A DNA stretch of 55,954 nt, taken from NCBI GenBank assembly GCA_015039465.1, contig MU130343.1:1-55954 (forward strand), written 5' to 3'. The notes under the pieces are model-generated. The model had not been told where the DNA came from and ran no database searches. It saw only the letters and a list, made by a program, of their open reading frames with translations. The translations under genes were made by a program, and so were the position numbers. This document shows positions 23,893 through 35,640 of this stretch, piece by piece. Positions within the stretch are counted from its first letter, which is position 1; the number at the start of each line of letters is the position of its first letter. The stretch is from Phlegmacium glaucopus. Lineage: Eukaryota; Basidiomycota; Agaricomycetes; Agaricales; Cortinariaceae.

Positions 23893-24703
23893 ATGGCAAA
23901 CCTAATCCGCTCCGCGAAATCCGGGAGTGATTGGTCGAAGAATGAATTGCTCGCATATAACATTACCGTTCAACGTCAAGACGTCATCAATTTCTTCGGT
24001 CACGAACTTGGGCTCAATCGATCATCTCGATTCCAACCTCTTTTCCTCCGCTGATCCCACCATTGCCGTTGATTTCTCCAAGGAGACCTATCGCTTTCTT
24101 GCCTACCTCGGTCTAGCATCGCGTGCAAATGCTGGGCAGGAAAGTGCCATCGGTGATTTGGCGAAAAGTGTTCTTGAGGTTACAGGTTTCGACCAGATCG
24201 GTACGATCCTTCGCACACGATACAATATTCCTTTTACCATTTGTGGGGATAGCCATCGAGCCGCCAGATCGGGCGTGTGTCTTGTTCACCTCAACTCCAT
24301 GATCCTTCTTGTTGTTCAGGAGGATAAGACGACGTTCTCCTCGAGTGACCCTGAGCCTCAAATCATCGCAGAAGCGATTGCTACCTTTCAGCACAACAAC
24401 CGGAAGCGCGCGGACCTTAATCTTCCCCAACTCGACGCGATGACCATTCTGTGCATTACAATGGTGGGAACACGGCCATTCTTCTACCAAATCCCAGTTA
24501 CCCAGCAGCTCAGTGACTGTGTCGCTACTGGTCAATTTCCCTCTCAGCCAACAGTCGTTAGACGTTGTGCTCCGCCCGCCAGACGAAGGGCCTCCGAAGG
24601 CATGGAAATCCCAGATTATCGACGCATCGCCCTACAGTACTACGATGCATTCCGTGGCGTGGCGAAAGATTGCTGGACTACGTTCCTTGATGGCTGCGAC
24701 TAA
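23893..24703 (+). pseudogene. Frameshifted lineage-specific protein, possible PD-(D/E)xK-like fold
   Basis: Frame 1 starts MANLIRSAKSGSDWSKNELLAYNI and runs to ...NFFGHELG. The natural continuation (SIDHLDSNLFSSADPTIAVDFSKETYRFL...) is in the next frame from about 24010, with no room for an intron, so one base was gained or two were lost. The rest stays open to 24703. The stretch SGVCLVHLNSMILLVVQEDK resembles the Asp...ExK arrangement of PD-(D/E)xK enzymes; this is inference only. I recall similar uncharacterised multigene proteins from mushroom genomes but cannot verify this. A sequencing error is the alternative to pseudogenisation. Confidence 0.5.
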
Positions 24704-25474
24704 GGTATGTTTCTTAGTTATGAAGGAACTAAATCTGATTAAACGGCGATCCAGGTTGGCGAAGATGAATCAGCGGCGATGAAACCGGGTCAAGTTTTCT
24801 ATTATCTCGACTTTTGTTGTATTTTTGAGAATCATGAAGCGCAATGTACGAACACAGTCCTCGAGTGGAAATTTCAAATTGAAGTTATGTGACACTCGAG
24901 AACTAGTGTGAGGTAGTGAGTGCAATGAAGGAACTCGGCCGCTTGAGTTGGGGAGCGTATCAGTCCTGATTATTTGCCGCACTTGTTGTTTTCGCAAAGC
25001 CCGACACTGCGCCACCGGCCCTTGACTATGCATAGACACCTCGGTTGCTTTGGCTCAAGTTTCTGTCTCGGAGATTTAAGATGCGAGTGTCCTCGCATCA
25101 CATTCTTGACGAGCACCTCGCCAGTCAAGCAGCAACCTGAGGATCAAGTCTCGAAAACAATCGGAATAGTCAGCCTTAGGGTATGTAACGGTACAGAAAT
25201 ATGTGACAATATATTTTTTGGTGAGGGGTATATTTTAAGAGAGTGTCGCTATGGCGGAGTATGTGGCCTGAACCTGGAACCACTGAATCACTGATGATAG
25301 AAATAAGAAACTGAAAAATTTCTGACTCCTTAAAATTTCTGATGAAAAATGGGAAGAAAGTATTTCTGACACCACACTTGTCAGACATATCAGACATACC
25401 AGACCAACCACACATGAAAAGTTTTCCTGATGGTGAGTTGTGAAATAGAAAGTATATTGGCGGCGGTGTGGAAT
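24704..25474. other. Interval at the edge of the repeat block
   Basis: The first bases hold an exon-like frame (about 24754-24894, VGEDESAAMKPGQVFYYLDFC) that may be a lost 3' exon of the preceding pseudogene. After about 25180 the sequence is AT-rich with short repeats of TTTCTGA and CAGACATA. No gene is supported. Confidence 0.35.
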
Positions 25475-25655
25475 TAGTGATGCCAAAGTTTGGTTCAGTT
25501 TGGTTCTTCAACCATTTATGAAGAACCGAGAACCGAACTGAAGGCTCTCTTGCTGAACTGAACCAGAACCAGAACCAGAACCGATAGAACTGGTTCTGTC
25601 GGTTCAGTCCAGTTCTAGTACCGGTTTGAACCGTCGAAGTCGAACCAATACAAAA
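25475..25655 (+). mobile_element. Orphan left end of a GAACC-type hAT element
   Basis: It starts TAGTGATGCCAAAGTTTGGTTC and continues with runs of GGTTC and GAACC, like the left end of the complete element at 26043. No matching right end or TSD is seen, so it is truncated. Confidence 0.7.
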
Positions 25656-26042
25656 TTTATAAACCTCTTTTTTTCTTCTTTCAGTTGGCAACAGATTTTA
25701 TTATTCATTATTACATTAATAACATAGTACCTACTAAATACCTACTAAAATACACGTTGATTGTAGCTGCCCACAGCTAATAAAGAACAAAGACAAACCC
25801 CCTGTTGAGGGGTTGCTAAAACAACCGGTGCACATCTAAAACGGGGCAGGGGCATCTAATAGGGGTGATGGTGATGGTCCTCGTCGACATGGTAAGAGTT
25901 GTTGCCAATAGTGGTGGCCGCAGCGACATGGTGGCTGATAGGGCTGTCGTCGTTGTGCTTGTGTGTTGCTGTCCCTGTGGAGTGAGCAATAAATCATTAT
26001 CCATCAATTCTATGTCTGGAGTGTTGTTAGTAGTATCAGTTT

Positions 26043-28208
26043 TAGTGTTACCAAAGTTCGGTTCAGTTCGGTTCTTCAACTATTTTTGGAGAACCGAGAA
26101 CCGAACTGAAAGGTTCCTGGCTGAACTGAACCAGAACCAGAACCAGAACCGAAAGAACCGGTTCTGTCGGTTCTGTTCGGTTCTAGAACCGGTTCGAACT
26201 GTCAAACCGATGAAAAAAAACCCCAAATTCATATGTATTTCAAGTTATTGAATTTATTTATTATGACATTACTGGTAGCCTAATCATATTCTTGTTTTAT
26301 CAAGCTAGAGGACCCTAAAAGGCTGAAACCTTCAAAACCCGACGAAAACGAAGTAACTTTATCCGACGGCAGCACAGTTGATTTTGAGAAAGCTCGTGCA
26401 TTCATGGATTACTATTGTCGGCGGTATGGCTTCGGCAGACCGGATATTTAAACCTACTTGAAAGGTAGTAACTGGGAAACTGTCATGGTTGTTGGCGGAC
26501 GGCGTATCGGGTTGGGCTCTGGGCAGAGTAAGAAGGCTTCGCAAACAGCGTGCTTCCTCGATGTAACCAAGTATCTGGAGGGCTGTGATCCCAAACTATG
26601 GAGGGCATACATTGAGAATGTCGCTACCGGTATATACCCAAGCCACGGAAGTGTTGGGCCATATTGCCAACAACGACGTGACAATATGTATGGCGGCTAC
26701 TGGTTCTGGAAAGACAATGCAGCCTAATAAAGTAAACCACTAAGTGGTATCACGTACCCTTTGCACAGAATACAAGTCTCGTTCATTGTCTGTTTGTCAT
26801 TTGCTCGCTTATTGTTATTCGCCCGTCGTTATTCGCTAGTTTTTATTCACTCGTTGGTTTATTGGTTGTCGTTGGTTTATTGGTTTGTCGTCATTTATTC
26901 ATTTATTCGTCACTGTTGTTTGTTTGTCGTCGTGATCCAAGGTAGATGATGATCGATCTGCGTCAACGGCGCCGGGGGTATGGGAGTGGCATTGTTGATG
27001 GGTGGAAGCGGTGGAGGAGTTGGAGGTGGAAGATGAGTTAGCGAAGAAGAGGTCTGCATTGAAACTCTTCTTCTAACCAACTGGTTCGTCTGTTGTAGTT
27101 TACATTGGCATTAGAATTAAGTAAGGATTAGCAAACACTTACAGGGGGTAGTGCTCGTCATCGTGATGTGGCAAGATGGTGGATCAGTTCGGGTGCTGGT
27201 ATTTTGTGACGATACAAAGGAGAGAACTAAGCTGCGTCAGGCTCAGCGGGTGTATGGTATGTAGTGGGTATGCAGACTTGTACGTCGTCATTCATTCATC
27301 GTCGTTGGTTGTTCATATTTGTTGTTGGAGTCGCGAGCGCAGTCTGGGCATTCGCAAAGGGAGTCACAAGACATGAGCGCTGAGTCTGCTAATCATCAGT
27401 TAGCACTGGAAACACATCGCATAAGCAACTCACCGAGGGACTTGTGTGCCGATTCCATGGATCACGGGTGGGTTACAGAAGCAGCCGCTGAAGTAGAAAA
27501 AGCGGAGACTTGGAATTTGTGGGTAGCCTGATCGACGATGATGATTGGGAACTAATCATGGATGTGATGAGCTATTGAACACTCGATAAACGAGAGCAGC
27601 TGGAACACTTACAAGAGCAAGATCATTGATCACCAAAGTGGAGACCAGAAGTGGGTGGGTAGTCTGATCCATGATGATAGTTAAATATTTAAGATGTGAT
27701 TCGTGAAGTTTAACACTCACAGTAACTTCAGCGACTTGATAGCGCTAGTTGCAGCTGTAGCGGGCACAGATAACATGGGATCTGTGGTACTTGTCTTGAT
27801 AGTTGATGTCGGTCCAGAGCCCGGGCTGTCAGATAGTCATTGGCGTCGTTGGTATTGTTGTTAACATCGTTGGCGTTGTTGTCGTTGGCGTTGTTGTCAC
27901 TTGTATTTGACATCGCAAGTGATTGAGATTTTCAAACTCCGACTCCCAAAAGGTCGGGTCCAGCGCCTAATAATATTTTATAGATTATAAAATCAATTCT
28001 GCACAGAAAATTTAGGAAAAAATACCGCCAGAAAGTTTGGTTCGAACCGGTTTGAACCCGGTTCTCAAATTTTTAGAAATATAAGAACCGAGAACCAGAC
28101 CGACAGTCCAAAATCCTTGGACCGAACTGAACTGAACCCGAACCGACGGTTCGGTTCTTTCGGTTCTCGGTTCTTGCGTCAGTTCGGAACCGAACTTTGG
28201 TATCACTA
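26043..28208. mobile_element. hAT-type element with captured gene fragment (TSD ATCAGTTT)
   Basis: The termini are TAGTGTTACCAAAGTTCGGTTC on the left and the inverse of TAGTGATACCAAAGTTCGGTTC on the right. Both are flanked by the 8-bp direct repeat ATCAGTTT (26035-26042 and 28209-28216). The 8-bp TSD and TAGTG ends point to the hAT superfamily. The outer ~170 bp at each end are built of GAACC/GGTTC repeats. No transposase is seen inside. Instead there is a host-like coding fragment (26305-26727), then low-complexity DNA rich in GTTTATT and GTTGTC. Confidence 0.88.
26305..26727 (+). pseudogene. Captured fragment resembling a dsRNA-binding domain of a DEAH helicase
   Basis: One frame reads ...ENEVTLSDGSTVDFEKARAFMDYYCRRYGFGRPDI, a single TAA stop, then TYLKGSNWETVMVVGGRRIGLG and GQSKKASQTACFLDVTKYLEG. 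The order (helix with Tyr-Cys, beta strands with VGG-R-LG, SKK-A helix) fits a dsRNA-binding fold as found near the N-terminus of DHX/RHA-type helicases. Family assignment is from memory and inference. It lies wholly inside the hAT element, has no start, and is not functional as read. Confidence 0.5.
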
Positions 28209-28234
28209 ATCAGTTTGAATGATATTGAAATTCA

Positions 28235-28597
28235 CTATATGCAAAACCAAGTGATAAATAGACAGTCTGGCTCTTGAGTTATTTCGTACTGGTAGAGCTC
28301 GCCCTGCGAAACTGGGTGAGGTGGCATCGAGTAGCTATCAATCAAACTAACCCATTTCTTCCCTTGCTTGGTGATCATCTCGTGCAACCCTTTCTTGTCA
28401 GGGTGGAACTTGAGTGGATATGCATCAAAACTGTTGATTTTGACCGTGCCGCTCACATACCTAAGGAGTACAACCGTCTGTACCTTTCCAACCACTACAC
28501 TATGTGTCATCGGTCGATCGACCAAATCAACACTTGTGCCGTTGCCCTTGCCATGTATCCTCTGTCCGTTCATTTGCGGTTGTGTGTCCATGCTCAT
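28235..28597 (-). pseudogene. Unassigned coding fragment
   Basis: A 120-codon open frame contains VKINSFDAYPLKFHPDKKGLHEMITKQGKKWVSLID. The YPL-HPD---L---L---G-KW pattern recalls the N-terminal domain upstream of some fungal AAA+ ATPases (DUF7025-like), but I cannot confirm this. It lies just outside the hAT insertion and may be a fragment of the gene the hAT landed in. Confidence 0.25.
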
Positions 28598-28921
28598 TCA
28601 CATATCATCGTCATTTGTCTGTCCTATACTACATTAAGAATTTAATTTTGATTTCAAAAAAACACTTGCCAAGAATATAAGAAACTTACCAAAGATAATT
28701 CCCCTGGTAAGGAGTTGATTTGTCCATTCATCAGGAAGATGACATTTTAGTTTCCACGTTTTCATACCTTTTCACTGGTTTCCAGGTTTCTGGAAACCTG
28801 GAAATTTCGAAACCCGGAAATCTACATAATGGTGTACAGTAATGGGTATTAAGGGCCAAAAAAGGTATCTAAAATGATGAAAAAAAAAACGAGAAGATAA
28901 ATCATAAAGAGAGACAACAGT

Positions 28922-31900
28922 TTATCCTGTTAGAAATTCATGGGCGTGGTGGTCTACATAGTGGTTAACAAAGAAGGAATTAAAACTATCTAAAGAATGG
29001 TGATGACTAAACCCTTCAGGAACTCGATCTGAACCAAAGACGGGCAAGAGATGGGCACCTCGTGCAATGGTATTGATGTTGATGACTTGGTACATGGGGC
29101 ATGCAGTGCGACGGTGACACTCAAGATGAACAGTCCACATTCCAGTGTCGGAATCAGGCTGGGGAACAGCATGGGGTATGAACCAGGTGATGAAGGCGCA
29201 AGAGAAATCTCGATGGCGATAGTGGAATGAAAAAAAAAGGTGGACGCGCGCAATCACCATTCCGTGCATGCCTGGTTTCTCCTCATCCAAAACAACAAAG
29301 ACAGTATCATATCTTGGCTGACCTTTGAAGGATGGGTTGGAGCGAATACGTTCATGGAGCATCCCCCCTACCCCGCATAAATCACTGGGAGAGTAAAAAG
29401 TTGCCATGGCTGAATGATGAACATGGATTTTCCCAAGAAATGGTGGACAATCCTCTAAATGCAAGGGTACAGCTTCAGAGTCCAGATGATCAACTTGGTG
29501 GAGAAACTGGCGAAACGCAAGGGGGAATTGGGTTTGGCCAATGTGCACAGCAAGGAGTTCAAGAGATTTAGGGTACCCGAGTTCTAATAGGATGGAAAGA
29601 ATAAGTATTTTGAGTCTATATAGTTCATAGGATTGAGATACGCACATATTCTGGAAGCCAACTTGATATCTGACAATGAGTTTGATGCCACATCATCAAT
29701 AAGCCCGCCATTGTCCTCCTCATCTTCATCATCATGGCCATCACTGTCGTCACCCTCTACATCCGAGGCTACCAGGACATCAGTTTCCTCTTGCTGGGCC
29801 ACCTTTGCCATGTATGATGTTGTTTTCCCTCTCATCATTCCTCGAGCTTTGAAGATTTGATGAAGAGCTGCTAACTTCTCCATTCGTAGTATTGTGCGGA
29901 GCATTTGGTTGAGTGCTTTGTATCTGCTTGAACGTCGCCAAGGTTCTTTGACAGCTTTAATATGCTTCGACTCAGTAATGGAAGAACAAAGGCCGTTTGG
30001 CGATCCAAAGAGCTGGATGGATAGATAATAATGGAAGAGCGCATGTTGACGAGGAAGTAAAATAGAGGCCCGAACACCGACAGAAATAAATATGCCACGT
30101 AGATCATGGAAACGATCAACGCAGCTGCGAAATCGTTCAAGTGCTGAGGTAGAGATAGCATTTCGGCGTGCCACATAGCAGCATTCCATGAATGCCGCAA
30201 TTGCCTGAACCATTGCTGAGGGTACATATCCTGCAATTGCGGCAAGGTAAACCTGAGAGAGTTCATCCGAATAAAATTAGTATGGATACGTTCACAGAGA
30301 ATGGTCCAAACCTTCATCAATGCTTTTGAGTCATCCCCGGTCCATTGGTTATAGTCACGTCCATCAGGAAATCGACGAAGCCCCGGAAATGGAGGAACAG
30401 CAGAAATTCTGTAGTTTAAGATCCATATTAGCCATGAGATGGACAACGAGAAAACAAAATTGTAATTTGCATACCGATGGTCTATATCTTCGATTATATC
30501 TAATGCAGCAGTAGGTCCATGGGTCAAAACAAGATATTCTCCAACCCATTCCACCAAATGATCTTTGAATGTCCCCTTGATAAGTTGGTGCAAGAGATCA
30601 GGCACTAACAGTTCGTGGATGTCAGCTCAAGGGAATGAATGAGTAAATGGCTGACCAACAATGTTTTAGACAAGGGGAAAAAAAGCTCGAGGAAAATGTA
30701 ACGTACTACAATATCAGACCGTATCCCAAAATCATCCCAGAGAATTCCAGGATCAAAATTTCGAAGCAGAAAATCAGTCTTTTCATGACTTCATCGATGG
30801 CTTCCGGGCTGATCAAGGTTGGTTGGCTTTGCGTCACATCTATGTAAATGATAGTTGAGTGAAAATAAAAGAATGATATAATGAACAGACAGCATACTTT
30901 GGGCACCAATTTGACACAGTTCCACCAAGCCAAACCTGCTCAGGATAATCTGCTATATACGGTCCCAGGCTGAAGATCGCATGCCAGAAGTGTCCATCAG
31001 GACATCATACCACCTTTGGAGTAGTCATGTAAGGCTTGAGCGGGGAAAAGACAACCTCAAGGCATTTGTGGTATAGCTGTCGGCAGAATTTCTGGAAAGC
31101 TGGCTTCTTCCTTTGCCGTTTGCTTGCTAGACAAAGCAGCATGATGAGTTATATGTTCCAAGAAGAAAAAGATTGAAAAAGGTTGCCTACTTTTTGGAAT
31201 TGGTAAAAAGGCCACAGGTAGAACACCGTTCCCATGAGCCCGACGTGTAGTGTTGGAAATGTTGCCGATTGAGTTATATACTGGATGGTATTCCTAATGT
31301 CCTGTGGCGACCGATACTGTTGTTTTGTCACTGCCTGTGATGACAGGTACTAGCATGGCCTTGCGTGCTGCAACACCACAGTCTTGTGCAATGTTGTTCT
31401 GGATACCTAAGTCGTTAGTGAGAGTATTCGCACTGTATGTAAGAGAAGGACGTACACCTTGCTTCCACGCCCAGTGACCAGACATAAGATTTGACCATAC
31501 GCGCTCACCATCAGGTCCAAATTCTTGATATGGTGCATAATCAAAATTCCCATCGAAATCTGATGTTGCAAGTTGGTGTTCAATCGACACCAAGGCATCC
31601 CGGGTATTCAGCTCATATTCCTGCTCCATCCATTGAGGAATGGGACCACTGGGTTTCGGTCCTGCATAACAGAACTTGTATGTCTTCCAAGGTGTATTTC
31701 CAGCCTTTATAGAGTCAATGGTTTTATATAAATCTTCAGCTGAATGCCAAGGTATGTCACCATGAGCCTTGTTCTTAATCATAGAGGCAAGCCAGAGGTC
31801 CAAACCTTCAGCGATTTTGTTTACAGAAGACTGTAGCTTGACATAATGATATTGCGCCCAGTCGGAGGCCAGACAATCTTCAAAGGGCGCCCAAGGATTG

Positions 31901-32178
31901 TCTGGTGTTGCGTCAAGTGGAGCAGCTGGAATTGGCTCAGGGACAGGCGTTGGAAGGAATGAACCATCTTCTGCGCATGGTTGAGCTATTCACAGTCTTT
32001 GAGTTCAAAATGAATTCTGCAAGAAAAGGAACTTACCGGTGAGATGGGGGTGGTACACACGGGTATATTTTGTGCTATCTTTTGGTGGGTTTTCTCTTGG
32101 GTGCTTTGTGTTTGTGTGACAAGCGAGGCCGCCACTTGAGCTGCAGTGATGGCCACAAAGAGGGCAATCATATTCCAT
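28922..32178 (-). pseudogene. Plavaka-family transposase, degenerate
   Basis: Recognisable blocks from N to C are an N-terminal zinc finger (CPLCGHHCSSSGGLACHTNTKH), MSGHWAWKQG, VPVITGSDKTTVSVATG, PDLLHQLIKGTFKDHLVEWV, PPFPGLRRFPDGRDYNQWTGDDSKALMK, LPRQHALFHY, FGSPNGLCSSITESKHIKAVKEPWRRSSRY and the terminal SFFVNHYVDHHAHEF. These match the transposase ORF of Plavaka elements of Agaricomycetes as I know it. Several introns are needed. There is an in-frame TAG just after VSVATGH (near 31295), so this copy is probably inactive unless that stop lies in an intron. Confidence 0.8.
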
Positions 32179-32468
32179 AGGATCTTGATGGAATTGTGTG
32201 TCCACTACCGCAATACAAAGAGGATGGAAGTGAGGATGAACTAAGAAAGAAGAAAAAAATGTGTATGCGGAGGCGAATAAACATAGAACTGAAACAGGAG
32301 CATACAAAGAATATTCGAGAAAATTCAGGTTCATATCCCCGTTGAACAATCCCATTGAACCCCCCCCAAAAAACAACACAACATAACCAATTAGCCACGT
32401 CACCCTCAGCTCCACCACCTATCCTCAATAACCTTTGACTACCCTCCGACACTACTACACATCCCACC

Positions 32469-34872
32469 ATGCCCCCTAAAAGGAAAGCTGCTCCCGCTCT
32501 TGCTGTGGCTTCAGCCAAACGTAGCAGTAAACCAAATCTGAAGAAGATGGATAAGGTTCAGCAACTGCCAGTGGAAGTTTTCGAAACTGACACACCTGCA
32601 TCAACTACTCAACAACCCAAGAAACGCAGCAGACCCCCAAAGGCTACTACCACCACCGATCATGATGCCGAGCCCCCAACCAAGAGGGCTAAAGCCAGTG
32701 CAGCCAAAGGCGACAAGGTCCCAGAGGCAGTTACTGAAGCCAACATGCCGCGTTCTGCTCGCAATGGCAGAAACGAACATCCAGGTGTGAAAGCAAATGC
32801 CCTGCCTGCCCGACGCCGATCATCCAAAGAGGTCCAAGCTGAGCGCGAAGCTATCTGTAAGGCTGCAGAAAAGGCAGCTGAACGAGAAAAAGCAGCTGTC
32901 AAGTTTCTGGCAGAGATGGAGATCGAGGAGGAACATTTTGATGAAGAGATGGAAGTTGACATACCACGCCGTCTCTCTGCAGTGAGGAGAACTCAAGGAG
33001 TCAAAGAGATCTTCGACGACAATGAGTGTGAAAGCTTCGACAGTATCAGTGAAGGTCCGGATACTGAATCCGAGCGCGATGATGATAATGCCCCTGTAAA
33101 ACAAGTGGTGAGTTCTTTATCTCCAAATTGAAGAGATTTATTTACTCACTCATCAATCCTTGTAGGTTAAGAAACCTGCTGGGCGAGGGAAGGCGAGAGC
33201 TGTCCGTGCTGATATTGAAGTTGCGGCTGCAAACATACGTGGCAGTCAGAAGAAAGGAGGAGTCTCAGGGAATCCCATCACTTCTCACTCACATGAGTCA
33301 CGGTAAGCTGACACAATGATCACATGCAACTTGCTTATCGGATTTGATTTCAGAGTAATATTTAATAAGGCGGACACTCTTCCCAAGAAATATGCTAGTG
33401 GTGGTCTCCGTTTGGATGTGAGAGTTGCCAGAGAAGAAACGGATGCAGAAAATCAATCTGTAATCGGTGGGCTCAACGACCAGGATGCAGATGCCACATG
33501 GCCCAGTTACCCCACTCGCAGGCATCAAGCACATCCAGAATCGGTTCAATATCCTGACCGACTTAAACGCAACACAGGTCGCCAAAATGAAGTACATTTT
33601 TATCTTCAATTGGTGCCTTTCATACAGTTGACCCACATTTATTTGTAAATAGCTGGTTACCTTCACGGTTGACAACTCTGATGAAGAAGCTCGCGAGGTG
33701 TGTATATCCTGTCCCTGTTACATTACTCACAGTAACTCACTAGTCTCTCAATGGAAAAATAATTCAATAGATCACGAAAACGATGGTAAACAGGAATTCC
33801 AAGTCCAAAGCACAGAAAAAAAAGGCACCGGCACCGGCACCAGCAACTCATCGGGTTGTACCACAGCCCACTAATGTTGACATCACACTTCAATGGACTC
33901 ACCTTCCTGAGTGGGCAAACGCCTTCATTCCATCCCTTACTCAGGCTCTTTATACCTCCCATCAGCCTTTCTCGGATTTCAAACGAGACTCAGATGGCTT
34001 TTTAACGATCATTCAGCATGTATTTGACGAGTCTTTCCCCCACATCCAATACTCCTTTGAATTGAGTGATGCACTGGTGGGTGAGGTAAGCAATATTTAC
34101 CTATGAAAATTTAAAACACATGTTGATATAAAATCCCAAATCCAGGCCTGCAAACATCTCAACACGCGTCGATCCAAAATTGCTTCTGATGTTCTTGAGC
34201 AAGTCAAACATCTTTTCAATCAGAAAAACTTTGTCGACAAACCCAAAAACATCAAGGACTATGCAGAGTGGGCTTTGAAGAGCGATGGCCCTGCCTACTA
34301 TCTAGGGCCAACACCTCGTGACTGTACAGCTCGCCGGGGAGACCCAGAGTATATTGTATGCCATTCAATATGTTTTCTCCTTGATACCCCAATGCTTAGA
34401 TCAACCACCCAATGTTTAGAAACCCACCGGCACTTTTCAATCCACATTCATAATCAATGTCACACAGAAATATCTGTGTTATGCAGAAAAGTCTGTCCTC
34501 TCGCCTAAGATTAATCCCAGCGACAACCCTCCAGTTGGACTCTGGGGCATGTTGCTCCTTTCAGTACAATTTTTTTTCTTCAAACTATAATCATGCTAAT
34601 AACTTATTGTTTTTCAGGCAGAGCGAGCTTTTACTGCCTATCTTGCAACTGGTTCTTTTGTTGCACCACCCGATTTCACTCATGATCGCTATTGGAGGGA
34701 ATTAGGTATATATGTCCGCCAGATTGCGAAGCTTGGCCGAGGTACCTGGTCCGAAATTCTTCATGCTGCACATGGCAAAGACGATTGCAATACCAAAGTT
34801 GTGGAGAGTTCGACAATTTTGGCCTTCCGCGAGAATCTCTATATCCCAAGCAGCCCTGAAAAGCCGTACTAA
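32469..34872 (+). CDS. Plavaka-associated second gene (basic nuclear-like protein, DUF6532-like C-terminus)
   Basis: The start MPPKRKAAPALAVASAKRSSK gives a Lys/Pro/Ala-rich basic N-terminus. An acidic segment follows (EIFDDNECESFDSISEGPDTESERDDD), then after introns a conserved-looking C-terminal domain: WTHLPEWANAFIPSLTQALY, TIIQHVFDESFPHIQYSF, ACKHLNTRRSKIASDVLEQV, WALKSDGPAYYLGPTPRDC and YWRELGIYVRQIAKLGRGTW. The pattern recalls the DUF6532 domain of basidiomycetes. It ends at 34872 inside the element and is divergent from the transposase. Its role in transposition is unknown. A spliced product appears possible. Confidence 0.6.
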
Positions 34873-35216
34873 GTTGTTCCTCTAGTGCTGCTAGATACAT
34901 GTTCGACATTCCCTTTTTCACCCTTTTTCGTGCCCGATTTTTGTTATATCTCTTCTACCCTATCATTTTTGCACTTCTATAATGTCATACATTCAAAATT
35001 CCCCATCTATTGTCGTTATTCCTCCTCATTTCATATTTTTGAAGTTTCTAGTGGTTTCCATGAATTTTTAGAGGTTTCCGGAGATGCCTTTCTGATGAGG
35101 TTTCCAGAAAAAACAACATAAGTTTCTGGGTATTGTAGTTTACATGGTTTCCAGACGTTTTCAGACGTTTCTGAGGTTGAGAAACCTCTGGAAACTAAAA
35201 TGTCATCTTCCTGATG

Positions 35217-35640
35217 TTGTTGTTGCCATCCATTCATCCATTGTTGTTGTTCTTTCATTCATCCATTCATTGTCTTTGGTTCATTTGTTTGTCATCATTT
35301 GTTTATGTTCATTCATCCATTGTTGGCATTCATTGTTCATCATTTGTCTGTAGTTTATATTAGATTTAAATTTAAATTTCTAAAAAAATACCGGTGAAGG
35401 TAGTACCAGTGCTCATCATCGTGGTGCTCGGCATTTGTCCATTCATTGTCCTTGTTTCAATTGTTTGTCATCACATGTTTATGTTCATTTATCCATTTTT
35501 GGTGTTTGTTGTTTGTTGTTTGTTGGTAGTAGGTTATATTAGATTTGAATTTAAATTTAAAAAAAAAATACCAGCCAAGGGTAGTACCGGTGCTCATCAT
35601 CATCATCCGTGCCCATGGTTGTCATCCCTGTGTGCTGTCA
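35217..35640. repeat. Simple-sequence region CATT/GTTGTT
   Basis: The stretch is rich in CATTCATC and GTTGTT repeats. A ~185-bp imperfect direct repeat is marked by two copies of GGTAGTACC(A/G)GTGCTCATCATC (near 35398 and 35581). No gene is seen. Confidence 0.6.

Larger units (their letters stand above)
28729..35216. mobile_element. Complete Plavaka-type DNA transposon (28-bp perfect TIRs)
   Basis: The left end 28729-28756 reads CATCAGGAAGATGACATTTT..., and the right end 35189-35216 is its exact inverse over 28 bp. TT flanks both sides (28727-28728 and 35217-35218), suggesting a 2-bp TSD. Subterminal regions carry many GGTTTCC/GGAAACC repeats, as in CACTA-related elements. Inside are a transposase gene (minus) and a second gene (plus), transcribed divergently from about 32200-32470. 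Confidence 0.85.

Noticed and set aside
29332..29571. 79-codon plus-strand open frame
   Set aside because: It is antisense to the Plavaka transposase C-terminal exon.
35217..35640. Possible Helitron or LTR ends in the CATTCATC-rich DNA
   Set aside because: Only simple-sequence repeats are seen, with no consistent termini or TSD.
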